Part shown: piece by piece, positions 1 through 7,467 of the stretch
Layout: every line of letters begins with the position of its first letter
Numbering within the stretch: the stretch's first letter is position 1
NCBI GenBank assembly: GCA_003223995.1
Contig: QHYA01000005.1
Location: forward strand, 1 to 19,151
Direction of reading: 5' to 3'
DNA length: 19,151 nucleotides
From: Acidobacteriota bacterium
GTDB taxonomy: Bacteria > Acidobacteriota > Polarisedimenticolia > QHYA01
The notes under the pieces: generated by a model
What the model was told of the DNA's origin: nothing
Database searches by the model: none
The model's input: the letters and a program-made list of their open reading frames with translations, nothing else
Position numbers and translations under genes: made by a program

Positions 1-31
1 ATTCGATGAGGGACTGGGTCAGGGTTTCCAT
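1..31 (-). CDS. Start of an unidentified gene downstream of rsbT (partial, runs off the left edge)
   Basis: An ATG on the minus strand (31-29) overlaps the last codons of rsbT in another frame and opens ten codons reading METLTQSLIE before the window ends. Start/stop overlap of this kind is used throughout this rsb operon, so a fourth co-translated gene is likely. Genes after rsbT in such modules are often phosphatases, further ATP-binding regulators or c-di-GMP enzymes, but ten residues cannot identify this one. Confidence 0.4.
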   Translation of the reverse strand, partial: METLTQSLIE

Positions 32-420
32 TTCTTCGCCACGACGGTCGTCCCCTCGCCGACCCTGGATTCGATCGTCATCTCGTCCATGAGCCGCCGC
101 ACTCCCGGCAGGCCCAGACCCAGGTTACCCGACGTGGAGTAGCCGCAGCGCATCGCCTGCTCGATGTTCGGAATGCCGGGGCCCTGGTCTCGGGCCATGA
201 CGGAAAAAATAGCACGGCCATTGTCGCTGCCGTTGCGCAGCACGATCTCGCCGTGTCCCGCATACAAGATGATGTTTCGCGCCAGCTCGGAAATGGCCGT
301 CGTGATCAGGACCAGGTCCGTGGACGAGAATCCCATTCGCGCGGCCATTTCCCTCCCCCTCTGCCGGGCGAGGACGATATCCGCGTCGGACCCGATCCTC
401 ACGCGTTCTTCACCGCCCAT
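19..420 (-). CDS. rsbT: RsbT-type serine/threonine kinase (anti-sigma regulatory, GHKL ATPase)
   Basis: This 133-residue protein matches the usual size of RsbT, the kinase that phosphorylates RsbS and RsbR in the stressosome and, when released, activates a downstream phosphatase or other output protein. The GHKL ATP-binding landmarks are visible: the N-box ELARNIILYAG (about residues 46-56), the DQGPGI segment (about 78-83) and the glycine-rich lid ending GLGLPGVRRLMDEM (about 101-114). Its ATG overlaps the end of rsbS by 11 nt, which suggests translational coupling and matched amounts of kinase and substrate. The order R-S-T is the classical one. The output partner is not in the window. Confidence in family is high; the downstream target is unknown. 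Confidence 0.93.
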   Translation of the reverse strand: MGGEERVRIGSDADIVLARQRGREMAARMGFSSTDLVLITTAISELARNIILYAGHGEIVLRNGSDNGRAIFSVMARDQGPGIPNIEQAMRCGYSTSGNLGLGLPGVRRLMDEMTIESRVGEGTTVVAKKWKP

Positions 421-796
421 GCCGCTCGGTCTCGTTGCCCTTCGTCCTGATCTCCTGGTTCAGGTAGGCGAGCCCCTCCTCGAGGTCGAGGGCCGTCGGC
501 ACCCCCTCCATGGTCAGTCCGAGCTGAACCATCGCGAAGGCCACCTCCGGCTGGATGCCGACGACGACCGTCTCGGCCCCCCGCAGCCGGATCATCTGCG
601 TGATGTCCCGGAGCGTGCGCGAGGAGAACGAGTCCATCACGTCGAGAGCGGTGACATCTACGATCACCCCCCGTGAGCGGTACCTGCCCACCTGTTCTAC
701 CAGTGTGTCCCGAAGCTGGAGGAGGTCCGCGTCGCTCAAGGCGGACTGGACCGAGGCGATGAGAAACGGACCCTGCTTCAGAATAGGGACTTGCAC
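410..796 (-). CDS. rsbS: RsbS-type STAS-domain antagonist (stressosome scaffold)
   Basis: A 128-residue single STAS-domain protein. RsbS binds RsbT and releases it when phosphorylated. The stretch VDVTALDVMDSFSSRTL contains the Asp-Ser pair where RsbT phosphorylates RsbS (Ser59 in Bacillus subtilis, by family knowledge). I chose a GTG start at 796-794 because a purine-rich GGAGAGGAG ribosome site lies just upstream and the product then begins VQVPILKQGPF, the normal RsbS beginning. The open frame runs further up to 901, but that extension is arginine-rich and overlaps the end of rsbR, so it is unlikely to be translated. The gap to the rsbR stop is 28 nt. Confidence 0.92.
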   Translation of the reverse strand: MQVPILKQGPFLIASVQSALSDADLLQLRDTLVEQVGRYRSRGVIVDVTALDVMDSFSSRTLRDITQMIRLRGAETVVVGIQPEVAFAMVQLGLTMEGVPTALDLEEGLAYLNQEIRTKGNETERHGR

Positions 797-824
797 AGCG
801 TGGCTCCTCTCCCCCTCCGCATCC

Positions 825-1751
825 TCACCCTTCCGCCTCCGCGATATCGCGGCTCTGGGCGCCCCGATAGCCCAGCAGGTGTTCGGCTTCCTCGATCCCA
901 CCCTGTAGGTCTCCGACGGTCGTCATCTTGCTCAGGTCGACGCCGATGTTCACCAGGGTCTGCGCGATCTCGGGAGACAGGCCGCTGACGATCACGGTGG
1001 CGCCCAGCAGCCGTGACGCCTCGACGGTCTGGACGAGGTGGTTCGCGACGTGCGAATCCATCGCCGCCACCCCCGTGATATCGATCACAACGACCCTGGC
1101 ACGGTTGGCGCGGATACTCTTCAGGAGCTGCTCCGTGAGCTGACGCGCGCGCTGCGGATCGATCACGCCGATGATGGGGAGGATCAGCAGACGTTCCCGC
1201 ACCTGGAGCACGGGCGTGGACAGCTCGCGGATGGCCTCCTGCTGTTCCATGATGACGCGCTCGCGCTCCTGGACGAACCCGACGGCTACGGTGTTGGCGA
1301 TGCGGTTGGCGGCGGGTTCGTAGGCGTCCAGGATGCGGTCGAGCTTCGCGAAGTCCTCACGGTATTTCGAGAACAGCGAGCGGGCCAGAACGTCGCGAAG
1401 CAGCAAGACGATGCCCAGGACTTCGTGCGTCTCCACGCCCCTCGGGATGATCCGCTCGGACAGGTTGCGAGCGTAGGCTTGCAGGGCCTCCAGCGTGCCC
1501 GTTTCCAGGGCTTCCACGTAGTTGTTGTAGACCGATGTGGCTTCCGCGAAGATCTCCTCGTCGGTCATCGCGGTCAGCAGCCGGGCCCCGGTGATCCGGC
1601 GAGCCCATTCCTGGCGCAACTGAGTCCGGTAGTGGCGCAGGTGCGCGACCAGCTCGCGCAGCAGCAATGAGGTGGACTCCGTTGGAGCTTCGGCCGGGCT
1701 GCTGGCGCGCTGCGGGTCATTCATACCGGCGTGGGTACGGATCTCGTTCAT
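825..1751 (-). CDS. rsbR: RsbR-type stressosome sensor (N-terminal sensor domain plus STAS)
   Basis: A 308-residue protein with an N-terminal helical domain (about residues 35-180, including VYNNYVEALETGTLEAL and a segment RIIPRGVETHEVLGIVLLLRD) and a C-terminal STAS domain (about 190-290) with VIDITGVAAMDSHVANHL. This is the RsbR architecture, in which the N-terminal module receives signals and the STAS domain co-assembles with RsbS. At the phosphorylation position of the STAS domain it carries Ser after Asp. The start at 1751 is set by AGGAGG (1765-1760) eight nt upstream of the ATG; the open frame extends to 1829 but has no comparable ribosome site there. The signal sensed cannot be read from the sequence. 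It is the first gene of the rsbRST operon. Confidence 0.9.
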   Translation of the reverse strand: MNEIRTHAGMNDPQRASSPAEAPTESTSLLLRELVAHLRHYRTQLRQEWARRITGARLLTAMTDEEIFAEATSVYNNYVEALETGTLEALQAYARNLSERIIPRGVETHEVLGIVLLLRDVLARSLFSKYREDFAKLDRILDAYEPAANRIANTVAVGFVQERERVIMEQQEAIRELSTPVLQVRERLLILPIIGVIDPQRARQLTEQLLKSIRANRARVVVIDITGVAAMDSHVANHLVQTVEASRLLGATVIVSGLSPEIAQTLVNIGVDLSKMTTVGDLQGGIEEAEHLLGYRGAQSRDIAEAEG

Positions 1752-2621
1752 TCGCGCTTCCTCCTGCCATGGCACCGACGCCCGCGCGGAAGAGCTCTTC
1801 GGCGGGCCGCGGCCCGGACTCGTTCGCATCGGTGGGAACGGTATGGGTTGGGGTCAGCATCATGGCCTCCATTTGGGCTGGAGCCTGATCGCTCTGTTGT
1901 TTGCTAACAATATACCACTAGAGTTCGGGGGCCGCTCCGCGGCGGCATAGGTCTCACCGTCTTCCCCGCGCGCTTGTGTCGCGCCACACGCTTTCGAGAG
2001 ACGGGGAAATGCGTGACGCGGAAAAACCGGGATCCTCTTGAGTTCGTTGAACTTGCCCATAGGACCGCGCTCCGGAGGTCTGCCGCCAGGAGCTTTCAAT
2101 GAAAAGTGGAAGGCGAAGGGCTGGCTCGGGTCTTCTCTTTGAGCTGAATCGGGTATCAACCCGATTGATGGAGCGTCGCTGCTCGAGGGGAGCCTCTCCC
2201 GGCGGCCATCGGCTGTTCCCGAGAGGCGATTCGGTCATTCGCCCGATGGCGGAGCTCCGTTTAAGAAGGTACTTTGCATCCCGGGTGCGGGAGCTTTCTA
2301 TGGATTGCGAGCAAGAGCCAACATCCCCCCCTCCAGAAGCGCGGCGTCCGGGTTGTTACGGCGTGCCGACCGATGCGGGGCCGCCTCGCTGCATTTCGCC
2401 CCGGCGGCACGTTCCGTCTCGGCGCGGACACTGCGGCCTTGGCTTTGCCGCAAGAGGCTCCCGCCCCTTCTTCTCCCCTCCCTGCGGCCCGGGTCCCATT
2501 CCGGACGTTTCGGGGCTCGGGCCGCACTACGCAGAGCTGTCGGCGATGAGGCAGACTCGCCCGGGATGGTCTTGCGCCACCTCGAGGGCCTGACACGTTG
2601 GTTCAGGATCGGTAAGGGCCT
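1752..2621. other. Long stretch without a convincing gene between rsbR and the acetyltransferase
   Basis: About 870 bases separate the divergent rsbR and serine-acetyltransferase genes. Open frames exist on both strands, but all are Arg/Pro/Ser-rich and mutually overlapping, typical of chance frames in GC-rich DNA. An AT-rich patch at about 1888-1922 contains TATATT on the minus strand and could supply a -10 element for rsbR, but no good -35 accompanies it. A perfect 8-bp hairpin lies at 2147-2166. One frame ends at 2625 and overlaps the next gene as ATGA, but its composition does not look like protein. The region may hold promoters, a leader RNA or decayed sequence. Confidence 0.5.
2147..2166. 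repeat. Perfect inverted repeat (8-bp arms, 4-nt loop)
   Basis: AATCGGGT at 2147-2154 and ACCCGATT at 2159-2166 are exact reverse complements around ATCA. No T-run follows on either strand, so it is not an obvious intrinsic terminator. It could be an operator or part of a leader structure. Confidence 0.55.
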
Positions 2622-3062
2622 ATGAGCCCGATCACCCTCTACCGTCTCGGCCATTGGTGCCATGAGCATCGGATTCCTCTCGTGCCCCGCTTTCTCTACT
2701 ACCTCATTTACGTCGTCTTCAACTGCTGCATCCCGATGTCCGCCGAGATCGGCGAAGGGACCTCCATGGCCTACGGAGGACTGGGCGTCATCCTTCACGC
2801 ACGTTGCCGCATCGGAAGGAACGTGATCATCGGCCCTCATGTCGTCATCGGAGGACGCTCGGGCCGGTACGAGGTCCCGGTCCTCGAGGACGGCTGCTTC
2901 ATCGGCGTGCGGGCGACGATTCTCGGCCCGGTGACGATCGGCACCGGGGCCGTCGTGGGGGCCGACGCCCTCGTTATCGACGATGTCCCTCCCCACTCGG
3001 TCGTCGCCGGCATTCCCGCCAAGGTCATCCGCTCGAACGTCAAGGCCGCAGCCGCCGGATGA
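2622..3062 (+). CDS. Serine-acetyltransferase-like hexapeptide-repeat acyltransferase
   Basis: A 146-residue protein with a short N-terminal helical segment (LYRLGHWCHEHRIPLVPRFL) followed by left-handed beta-helix repeats from about residue 45: AEIGEG, ILHARCRIGRNVIIG, EDGCFIGVRATILG and TIGTGAVVGADALV, ending PPHSVVAGIPAKVI. This is the CysE/WcaB branch of acetyl-CoA-dependent O-acetyltransferases. Its size matches the small colanic-acid/exopolysaccharide versions rather than CysE proper (about 270 residues). The likely role is O-acetylation of a sugar or serine-like acceptor during surface polysaccharide assembly. An in-frame stop four codons before the ATG leaves no room for a longer N-terminus. 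The ribosome site is weak (AAGGG). It converges on the outer-membrane barrel gene. Family confidence is high; the acceptor is unknown. Confidence 0.85.
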   Translation: MSPITLYRLGHWCHEHRIPLVPRFLYYLIYVVFNCCIPMSAEIGEGTSMAYGGLGVILHARCRIGRNVIIGPHVVIGGRSGRYEVPVLEDGCFIGVRATILGPVTIGTGAVVGADALVIDDVPPHSVVAGIPAKVIRSNVKAAAAG

Positions 3063-3103
3063 TCCCGGCGTCCACCAGAGTTCGGCTGAGGTGACGTCCT
3101 CTC

Positions 3104-3122
3104 CGGCGCTTTTCACGCGCCG
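3104..3122. terminator. Hairpin between convergent genes
   Basis: CGGCGC (3104-3109) and GCGCCG (3117-3122) form a six-pair GC stem around a TTTTCAC loop. It is enclosed by a second pair of complementary heptamers, GCTGAGG (3085-3091) and CCTCAGC (3149-3155). It sits between the stops of two convergent genes, where a bidirectional terminator is expected, but there is no clear T-tract. Confidence 0.35.
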
Positions 3123-3219
3123 TGGGAGGGGGCCCAGCGATCTTTCAGCCTCAGCAGGGGACGCTCCACCAGGTGAGCCGGTGGGGTTGCCCCATGTCGA
3201 AGCGATGCGCGGCGTCTTC

Positions 3220-4575
3220 TCAGTGGAAGCTGATCGGGTGGGCGAGCTGAATGCCGATGAAGACGCGGTTCTGGTCGACGTGGTCGCCGGGGAGGTCGGA
3301 GCCTTGGTGGAAGAACGTGTAAGAGCCGATGAGCGAGACGCTGCGGGCGATCCGGCAGTTGGCGCGAAGGTTGGGGGCGACGGCTCTCAGCCGTCGACCG
3401 CGGCCATTGCTCACTTGCTCATCAGCGATCGTGTAGCGCGGCGTGAACTCCAAGCGCAGCCCCTGCTGGCGCGTCGTGACCTGCAACGACGCAAAGACCG
3501 TCTGGTGATCCGTCACGCCGATCGTATCCGCCACGACTGACCGGTCGTATCCGATCCCGAGCGAGCCGAACCTGAACCTCTGCTGGAGACCCCCCGTCAC
3601 GGCCGGCGTGACGTTTGTATTCCCCCTGCGGACGACAGCGGTAGGCCCGCCGCTGAGGGACCCTTGCAGGGTCGGAGTGATCCGGAAGCCGAAGCCAAGC
3701 CGCGCGGTCGGTGTGGATGCGGGGGGCTCGCCACCGGCTTTCAGATAGGCGAATTCAAGGTTCGCCGTTCCGGTCAGCCGCCGGGTGATCTGATGGTCAA
3801 CTCCGAAAGAAAGGTCGTAGGTATCGGAGTTCCGGACGTCGGATTGCGAGACCTGCTGAAATCGCTGGATCGTGTACAGAGCCGAGAGCCGGAGCGATGT
3901 GAGCGGCGTCGCCTGCCACTGAACCGCCGGCGTCAGGGAGTTCCGCCAGGTCTCTTGCCGGCCCGCCGAGAGACCGCCGGCTGTTACGACGTTCGACTCG
4001 CGATCGAAGATGAACCGCTCGGCGATTGTCAGCGTCACACGGGGACCGAATCGATAGGAGGCATCCGTGAAGAGCTGGTGGCGTTTGGCGGGGGAATTCA
4101 GCTCCCTCTCCCGGGCAAACGCCTCCGCCGTGAAGTTGTAGCCTGCCGTCAGGCGATGCTCCGGCCGCTGGATGCCGAGGGTGACTCCGGGAGTGACGCT
4201 GGTGATCAGGTCCGATGTTCTGTCGCCGCCCAGAAGGAAGACATTGTCGTTGTACTCTTCGGAGATCGTGACGGATGGGGTCAGCGTGAGCCATCCAGGC
4301 TGGGGAGACGGATTGAAGAAATCCGGTCCCAGAAACGCGGGTGGGGCGACAGCGAACGGTCCTCGCCCTGGCAGCGGCTCCTCGGGTGCGCGAGCGGGGC
4401 CCGGCTCCTCTGGAGCGGGGGCTACCGGCGGCTGCCCGGGCGTCGTCGGCTGGGGACTCGGCGCTGGCGGTTGCTGGCCCAGCGCCACGGCGGCAGCGAC
4501 GAGAAGCAGGAAGGTGGCGGCACCATCGCGGATAGGGCATCGTCCCCGCAATGCTCGATCGACCCGCTCACGCAT
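3220..4575 (-). CDS. Outer-membrane beta-barrel protein, exopolysaccharide-associated type
   Basis: A 451-residue protein with a signal peptide (hydrophobic core AATFLLLVAAAVALG, about residues 19-33), a Pro-rich linker (about 35-75), and then a long series of alternating polar/hydrophobic strands to the end: LTLTPSVTISEEYNDNVFL, HRLTAGYNFTAEAF, VSLIGSYTFFHQG. The early motif EEYNDNVFL and the final VFIGIQLAHPI strand resemble outer-membrane barrels found in exopolysaccharide and PEP-CTERM-associated loci (BBP2/TIGR03016-like, from memory). The expected role is a pore or an assembly-linked protein for surface glycan. It starts 3 nt after the stop of the upstream fusion gene, so it is very probably the last gene of the four-gene operon. 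No turn or catalytic motif suggests an enzyme. The exact function is unknown. Confidence 0.8.
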   Translation of the reverse strand: MRERVDRALRGRCPIRDGAATFLLLVAAAVALGQQPPAPSPQPTTPGQPPVAPAPEEPGPARAPEEPLPGRGPFAVAPPAFLGPDFFNPSPQPGWLTLTPSVTISEEYNDNVFLLGGDRTSDLITSVTPGVTLGIQRPEHRLTAGYNFTAEAFARERELNSPAKRHQLFTDASYRFGPRVTLTIAERFIFDRESNVVTAGGLSAGRQETWRNSLTPAVQWQATPLTSLRLSALYTIQRFQQVSQSDVRNSDTYDLSFGVDHQITRRLTGTANLEFAYLKAGGEPPASTPTARLGFGFRITPTLQGSLSGGPTAVVRRGNTNVTPAVTGGLQQRFRFGSLGIGYDRSVVADTIGVTDHQTVFASLQVTTRQQGLRLEFTPRYTIADEQVSNGRGRRLRAVAPNLRANCRIARSVSLIGSYTFFHQGSDLPGDHVDQNRVFIGIQLAHPISFH

Positions 4576-4578
4576 CCC

Positions 4579-7467
4579 TCAGAGACCCCGCCGGTTGAGG
4601 AGAGCAAGGACCTGCAGGTGCCGCGGGCGATCGGCAGCGCGCAACAGGGCCGCAAGCAAGTCACCGGGGTTGCTCGGGCCGTCGGGCTCCAGGAGATCCC
4701 GATTGTCGGAGAAAGCCCCATCGCGAAGCAGGTCCCGGGCCGCCGCCAGCAGGCCTCTCTGGAAAGGATGGCGCATCACTCGACACTTTTCCCTGCCGGC
4801 CAGCTCGCGGACCATGGCCGAGCAATTGGAGGGCGCATAGGCGATGTCGGCCGCTTCGAGCGCCTCGAGGTCCTGGTCGGAGTCGCCCATGGCGACGACA
4901 GGATCCTCCGTGCAGTGCAGGTACCTCTTGACCGCCAGCAATCCCGTTCCTTTCCCTCTTCCTTTCCCGATCACATAGGTGGTTTCGGGTTTGGCGATGA
5001 AGGTCAGCCTGTCGCAACCACACCCAGCGAGAACCTTCTCCATCTCGGCCGGGGGCAGGCACACCGTCCGCCCGTCTGCGCAGCGGTAGGCTCGGACGGA
5101 GTAACGATAGCCCGGATCGGTGAAGACACCGGGCATCGTCGCGAGAGCATCGCGACAGCGGAGCAATTGTTCGGCCGCTTCGGCGTCCCCAAGCTCCATC
5201 TCGCGCCGGTGCACGGAGTCCACGAAGACGCTGCCGTACTCGGCGAGGCCCCCCGGGAGCATGTAGGTCTCGCAATAGTTGCGGACGTGATCCACGCTGC
5301 GTCCCGTGTTGAGGACGACAGAGAAGCCGTGCGACCGCAGAAGCTCGAGCGCAGCGAGTCCACTGAAGGTTGTGTGAGGGAAGCCGAGCAGCTCACGATC
5401 GAACACCCAATCCAGGTCGAGAAAGAACAGACGCTTGGACCATCTCGCCGCCGGCGGTCTCCGGATGAGGCTGGCGCTGAAACGGTTCATGCGGTACACG
5501 AGGAAGTTCCGCGCGGACAGGTAGCGGCGATGCCGCTGCTCTTGCTTCTCCGGAGAGAGGCGAGGGCCGATCGCCCCGAGAGCGCGCTTCATGGTCAGGA
5601 CGCCGTGGAGCAGGTGATACAAGAGAATACGGTCTGCGATGGTTCTGTCGCCGCTTTCGCTTGCGTAGGCTTCCAGCAATTCCCGTTCTTCCCGTTCTGA
5701 CAACGAGAATTCGAAGGTGGCGGAGGCCAGATCGGAGGCCGGGTCCACGACGTCCAGCTCCGCACCGCCGAAATTGTGCTGCTCGAAATCCACCTTGTAG
5801 ACCCCGGACGCGTCCTCGACCCATTCGTCGGGGCCCATCCTGCCGTCCACCAAGGCCGGCATCGGGCTGACGTATCTTCTGAGGTGCTCGCGAAGCGCCC
5901 GAACCTTCAGGCGGCCGGCGTAGGGGCCGTAGACGCCGCGAAGGATGTTGACGATTTCGTCCCACCCCGTCCAGCGATAATCAGGGCTGTCGAAACACGG
6001 GTCCTCTGCGAGAGGCAACCGTCGCACCCTCTTGACGAGGTACGAGGACAGCACTCGCACTCTGTTCCTGTCGGTCATGCCTCCGTTGTTCCGGCCCGTC
6101 TCGCTGCGCCATTCGGTGATCATCAGGCCATTGCGAAGCCCGATCAGCCGCGGAACGGAGCCCGCCAGACGGCTCCCGATGATGTACGCGTGATAGCCGA
6201 GCCACCCCCAGCCGACGCTCTTGGCGAGGATCCGCTCGAGGACGGGTTCGTGACCGCAGGCGCCGAGCCGAACCTGGAAAACCCGCTTCAGGCGAACGTG
6301 GAACCCGTCCTCGTAATGCCGCCACAGACGGGCGTTGATCTCGTCGACGCGGCCGCTTTCCTCGATGCGGGCATCCTGGAAGTCGCGATAGTAGTCTCGG
6401 AGCAACGGTTCCGCCGAACGAGGGTCCAGCAAGGCCGCCTTGTACAGCTCGCCGGGCTCCAGCGTGATCAGGGTGACCCCTTCAGTACGCCCCTCGTCGC
6501 CGGGCAGGGTCCAGTCGGGCCTCGATTGATGGCGGGGGACGAGGATCGTGATTCTCTCATTCCGCACACCGAACTGCCTGAGAGCTCCAACCGTGAGGAC
6601 GAGTGTCCGCCCCGTGTTCGGGTAGTCATCGACAACGAGGACCTCCGCATCCTCGTTCCGGAGGCCGCGCAACTGATGCCGCTCCCATCGCGAAAGATCC
6701 GCTTTGGGACGGATCGTGAACCACGAGACGCGAGGCCATCCCAGCATGGAGAGATATGCCTTGATCAATGGAGCAAAATAGGCCCCCGCCGTCCTGACCC
6801 CGAGGACAACAACGACCCTCTTTTTGCTTTTCTGACGGGACGCCACGAAGCGTTGCCCAAGAGAGAAGACGTCATGGTGGGTCAGATCCTGGCAGCGAAA
6901 TGCCTCCGGCAGCCGCATTCGCCGTTCGAGCAGTCTCGCAGGCAACCCGGCGCCCGCAAGGCTCTGCACCGTCATTGCCAAGGATGCCCATGCCTCGACG
7001 TCCCGATGCGAGGAGCCTTCCGGAAGCTCCTGGCGGGCCAGCACGCCGCATATCTCATCGACGCACCGGTCCCAGCTCCGCCTCCAGTGAAGAATGCGGC
7101 GATCACGGACCAGACTTCGCAGCGAGTGGGGCAGGTTCAGAAGCCATTCAGCCAGGGTCGCGACGCGCCGCAAACGGGGAAAGTGGGCCCCGATCCGCGA
7201 AAGGTCCCACGGATGCCAGGCCAGATAATCGTCAACCGTGCAGGCGATGGCGCAGATGAAAAGATAAACGTTGATCCGGCTCTCCTCCCGTTGCCAGCCG
7301 GCTTGAAGGCGTTCGAATCGGGACAGTTCCTCCCGCAAGCGATGGAGCAGCTCGCGCAACGACAGAACCGGGTTCAGACACCAACTGTAGGAGGAATAGA
7401 AGCGCTCCTCCGAGGACTCCGCGGCGCTCGCGGGGGACCGCATTTCAACGCTCGCCGTCTCGCCCAT
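4579..7467 (-). CDS. Three-part fusion: phosphoribosyltransferase, kinase-like (APH fold) and HAD phosphatase
   Basis: A 962-residue protein with three recognisable parts. After a helical N-terminus (about 1-200, unrecognised), residues about 210-310 show a type I phosphoribosyltransferase: VVVVLGVRTAGAY (218-230) and the PRPP-binding loop VLVVDDYPNTGRTL (276-289). Residues about 405-630 resemble an aminoglycoside-phosphotransferase/choline-kinase-like domain: SVPRLIGLRNGLMITEW, DGRMGPDEW (541-549), KVDFEQH (558-564) and DPASDLA (575-581). Residues about 678-900 are a HAD phosphatase of the Cof/sucrose-phosphatase class, with motif I DLDWV (684-688), motif II NTGRS (720-724), a lysine region GKGTG (838-842) and motif IV GDSDQD (861-866). 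HAD nucleophile and acid are both present, so it looks active. Its ATG overlaps the stop of the PRODH-like gene (TGATG). Proposed role: making or recycling a phosphoribosyl-type metabolite; the substrate is unknown. Confidence 0.82.
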   Translation of the reverse strand: MGETASVEMRSPASAAESSEERFYSSYSWCLNPVLSLRELLHRLREELSRFERLQAGWQREESRINVYLFICAIACTVDDYLAWHPWDLSRIGAHFPRLRRVATLAEWLLNLPHSLRSLVRDRRILHWRRSWDRCVDEICGVLARQELPEGSSHRDVEAWASLAMTVQSLAGAGLPARLLERRMRLPEAFRCQDLTHHDVFSLGQRFVASRQKSKKRVVVVLGVRTAGAYFAPLIKAYLSMLGWPRVSWFTIRPKADLSRWERHQLRGLRNEDAEVLVVDDYPNTGRTLVLTVGALRQFGVRNERITILVPRHQSRPDWTLPGDEGRTEGVTLITLEPGELYKAALLDPRSAEPLLRDYYRDFQDARIEESGRVDEINARLWRHYEDGFHVRLKRVFQVRLGACGHEPVLERILAKSVGWGWLGYHAYIIGSRLAGSVPRLIGLRNGLMITEWRSETGRNNGGMTDRNRVRVLSSYLVKRVRRLPLAEDPCFDSPDYRWTGWDEIVNILRGVYGPYAGRLKVRALREHLRRYVSPMPALVDGRMGPDEWVEDASGVYKVDFEQHNFGGAELDVVDPASDLASATFEFSLSEREERELLEAYASESGDRTIADRILLYHLLHGVLTMKRALGAIGPRLSPEKQEQRHRRYLSARNFLVYRMNRFSASLIRRPPAARWSKRLFFLDLDWVFDRELLGFPHTTFSGLAALELLRSHGFSVVLNTGRSVDHVRNYCETYMLPGGLAEYGSVFVDSVHRREMELGDAEAAEQLLRCRDALATMPGVFTDPGYRYSVRAYRCADGRTVCLPPAEMEKVLAGCGCDRLTFIAKPETTYVIGKGRGKGTGLLAVKRYLHCTEDPVVAMGDSDQDLEALEAADIAYAPSNCSAMVRELAGREKCRVMRHPFQRGLLAAARDLLRDGAFSDNRDLLEPDGPSNPGDLLAALLRAADRPRHLQVLALLNRRGL

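Noticed and set aside
2305..2625. Small plus frame ending in an ATGA overlap with the acetyltransferase start
   Set aside because: The overlap is suggestive, but the product is Arg/Ala/Ser-rich with no domain, and other frames overlap it equally. It is kept only as a note under the intergenic region.
2298..3116. Minus-strand open frame of 272 codons opposite the hexapeptide acetyltransferase
   Set aside because: The plus-strand product has clear hexapeptide repeats. The minus frame is Asp/Arg/Gly-rich without motifs.
3664..5700. Long plus-strand open frame of 678 codons opposite the beta-barrel and fusion genes
   Set aside because: It has no recognisable motif and is antisense to two genes with clear domains; this is common in GC-rich DNA.
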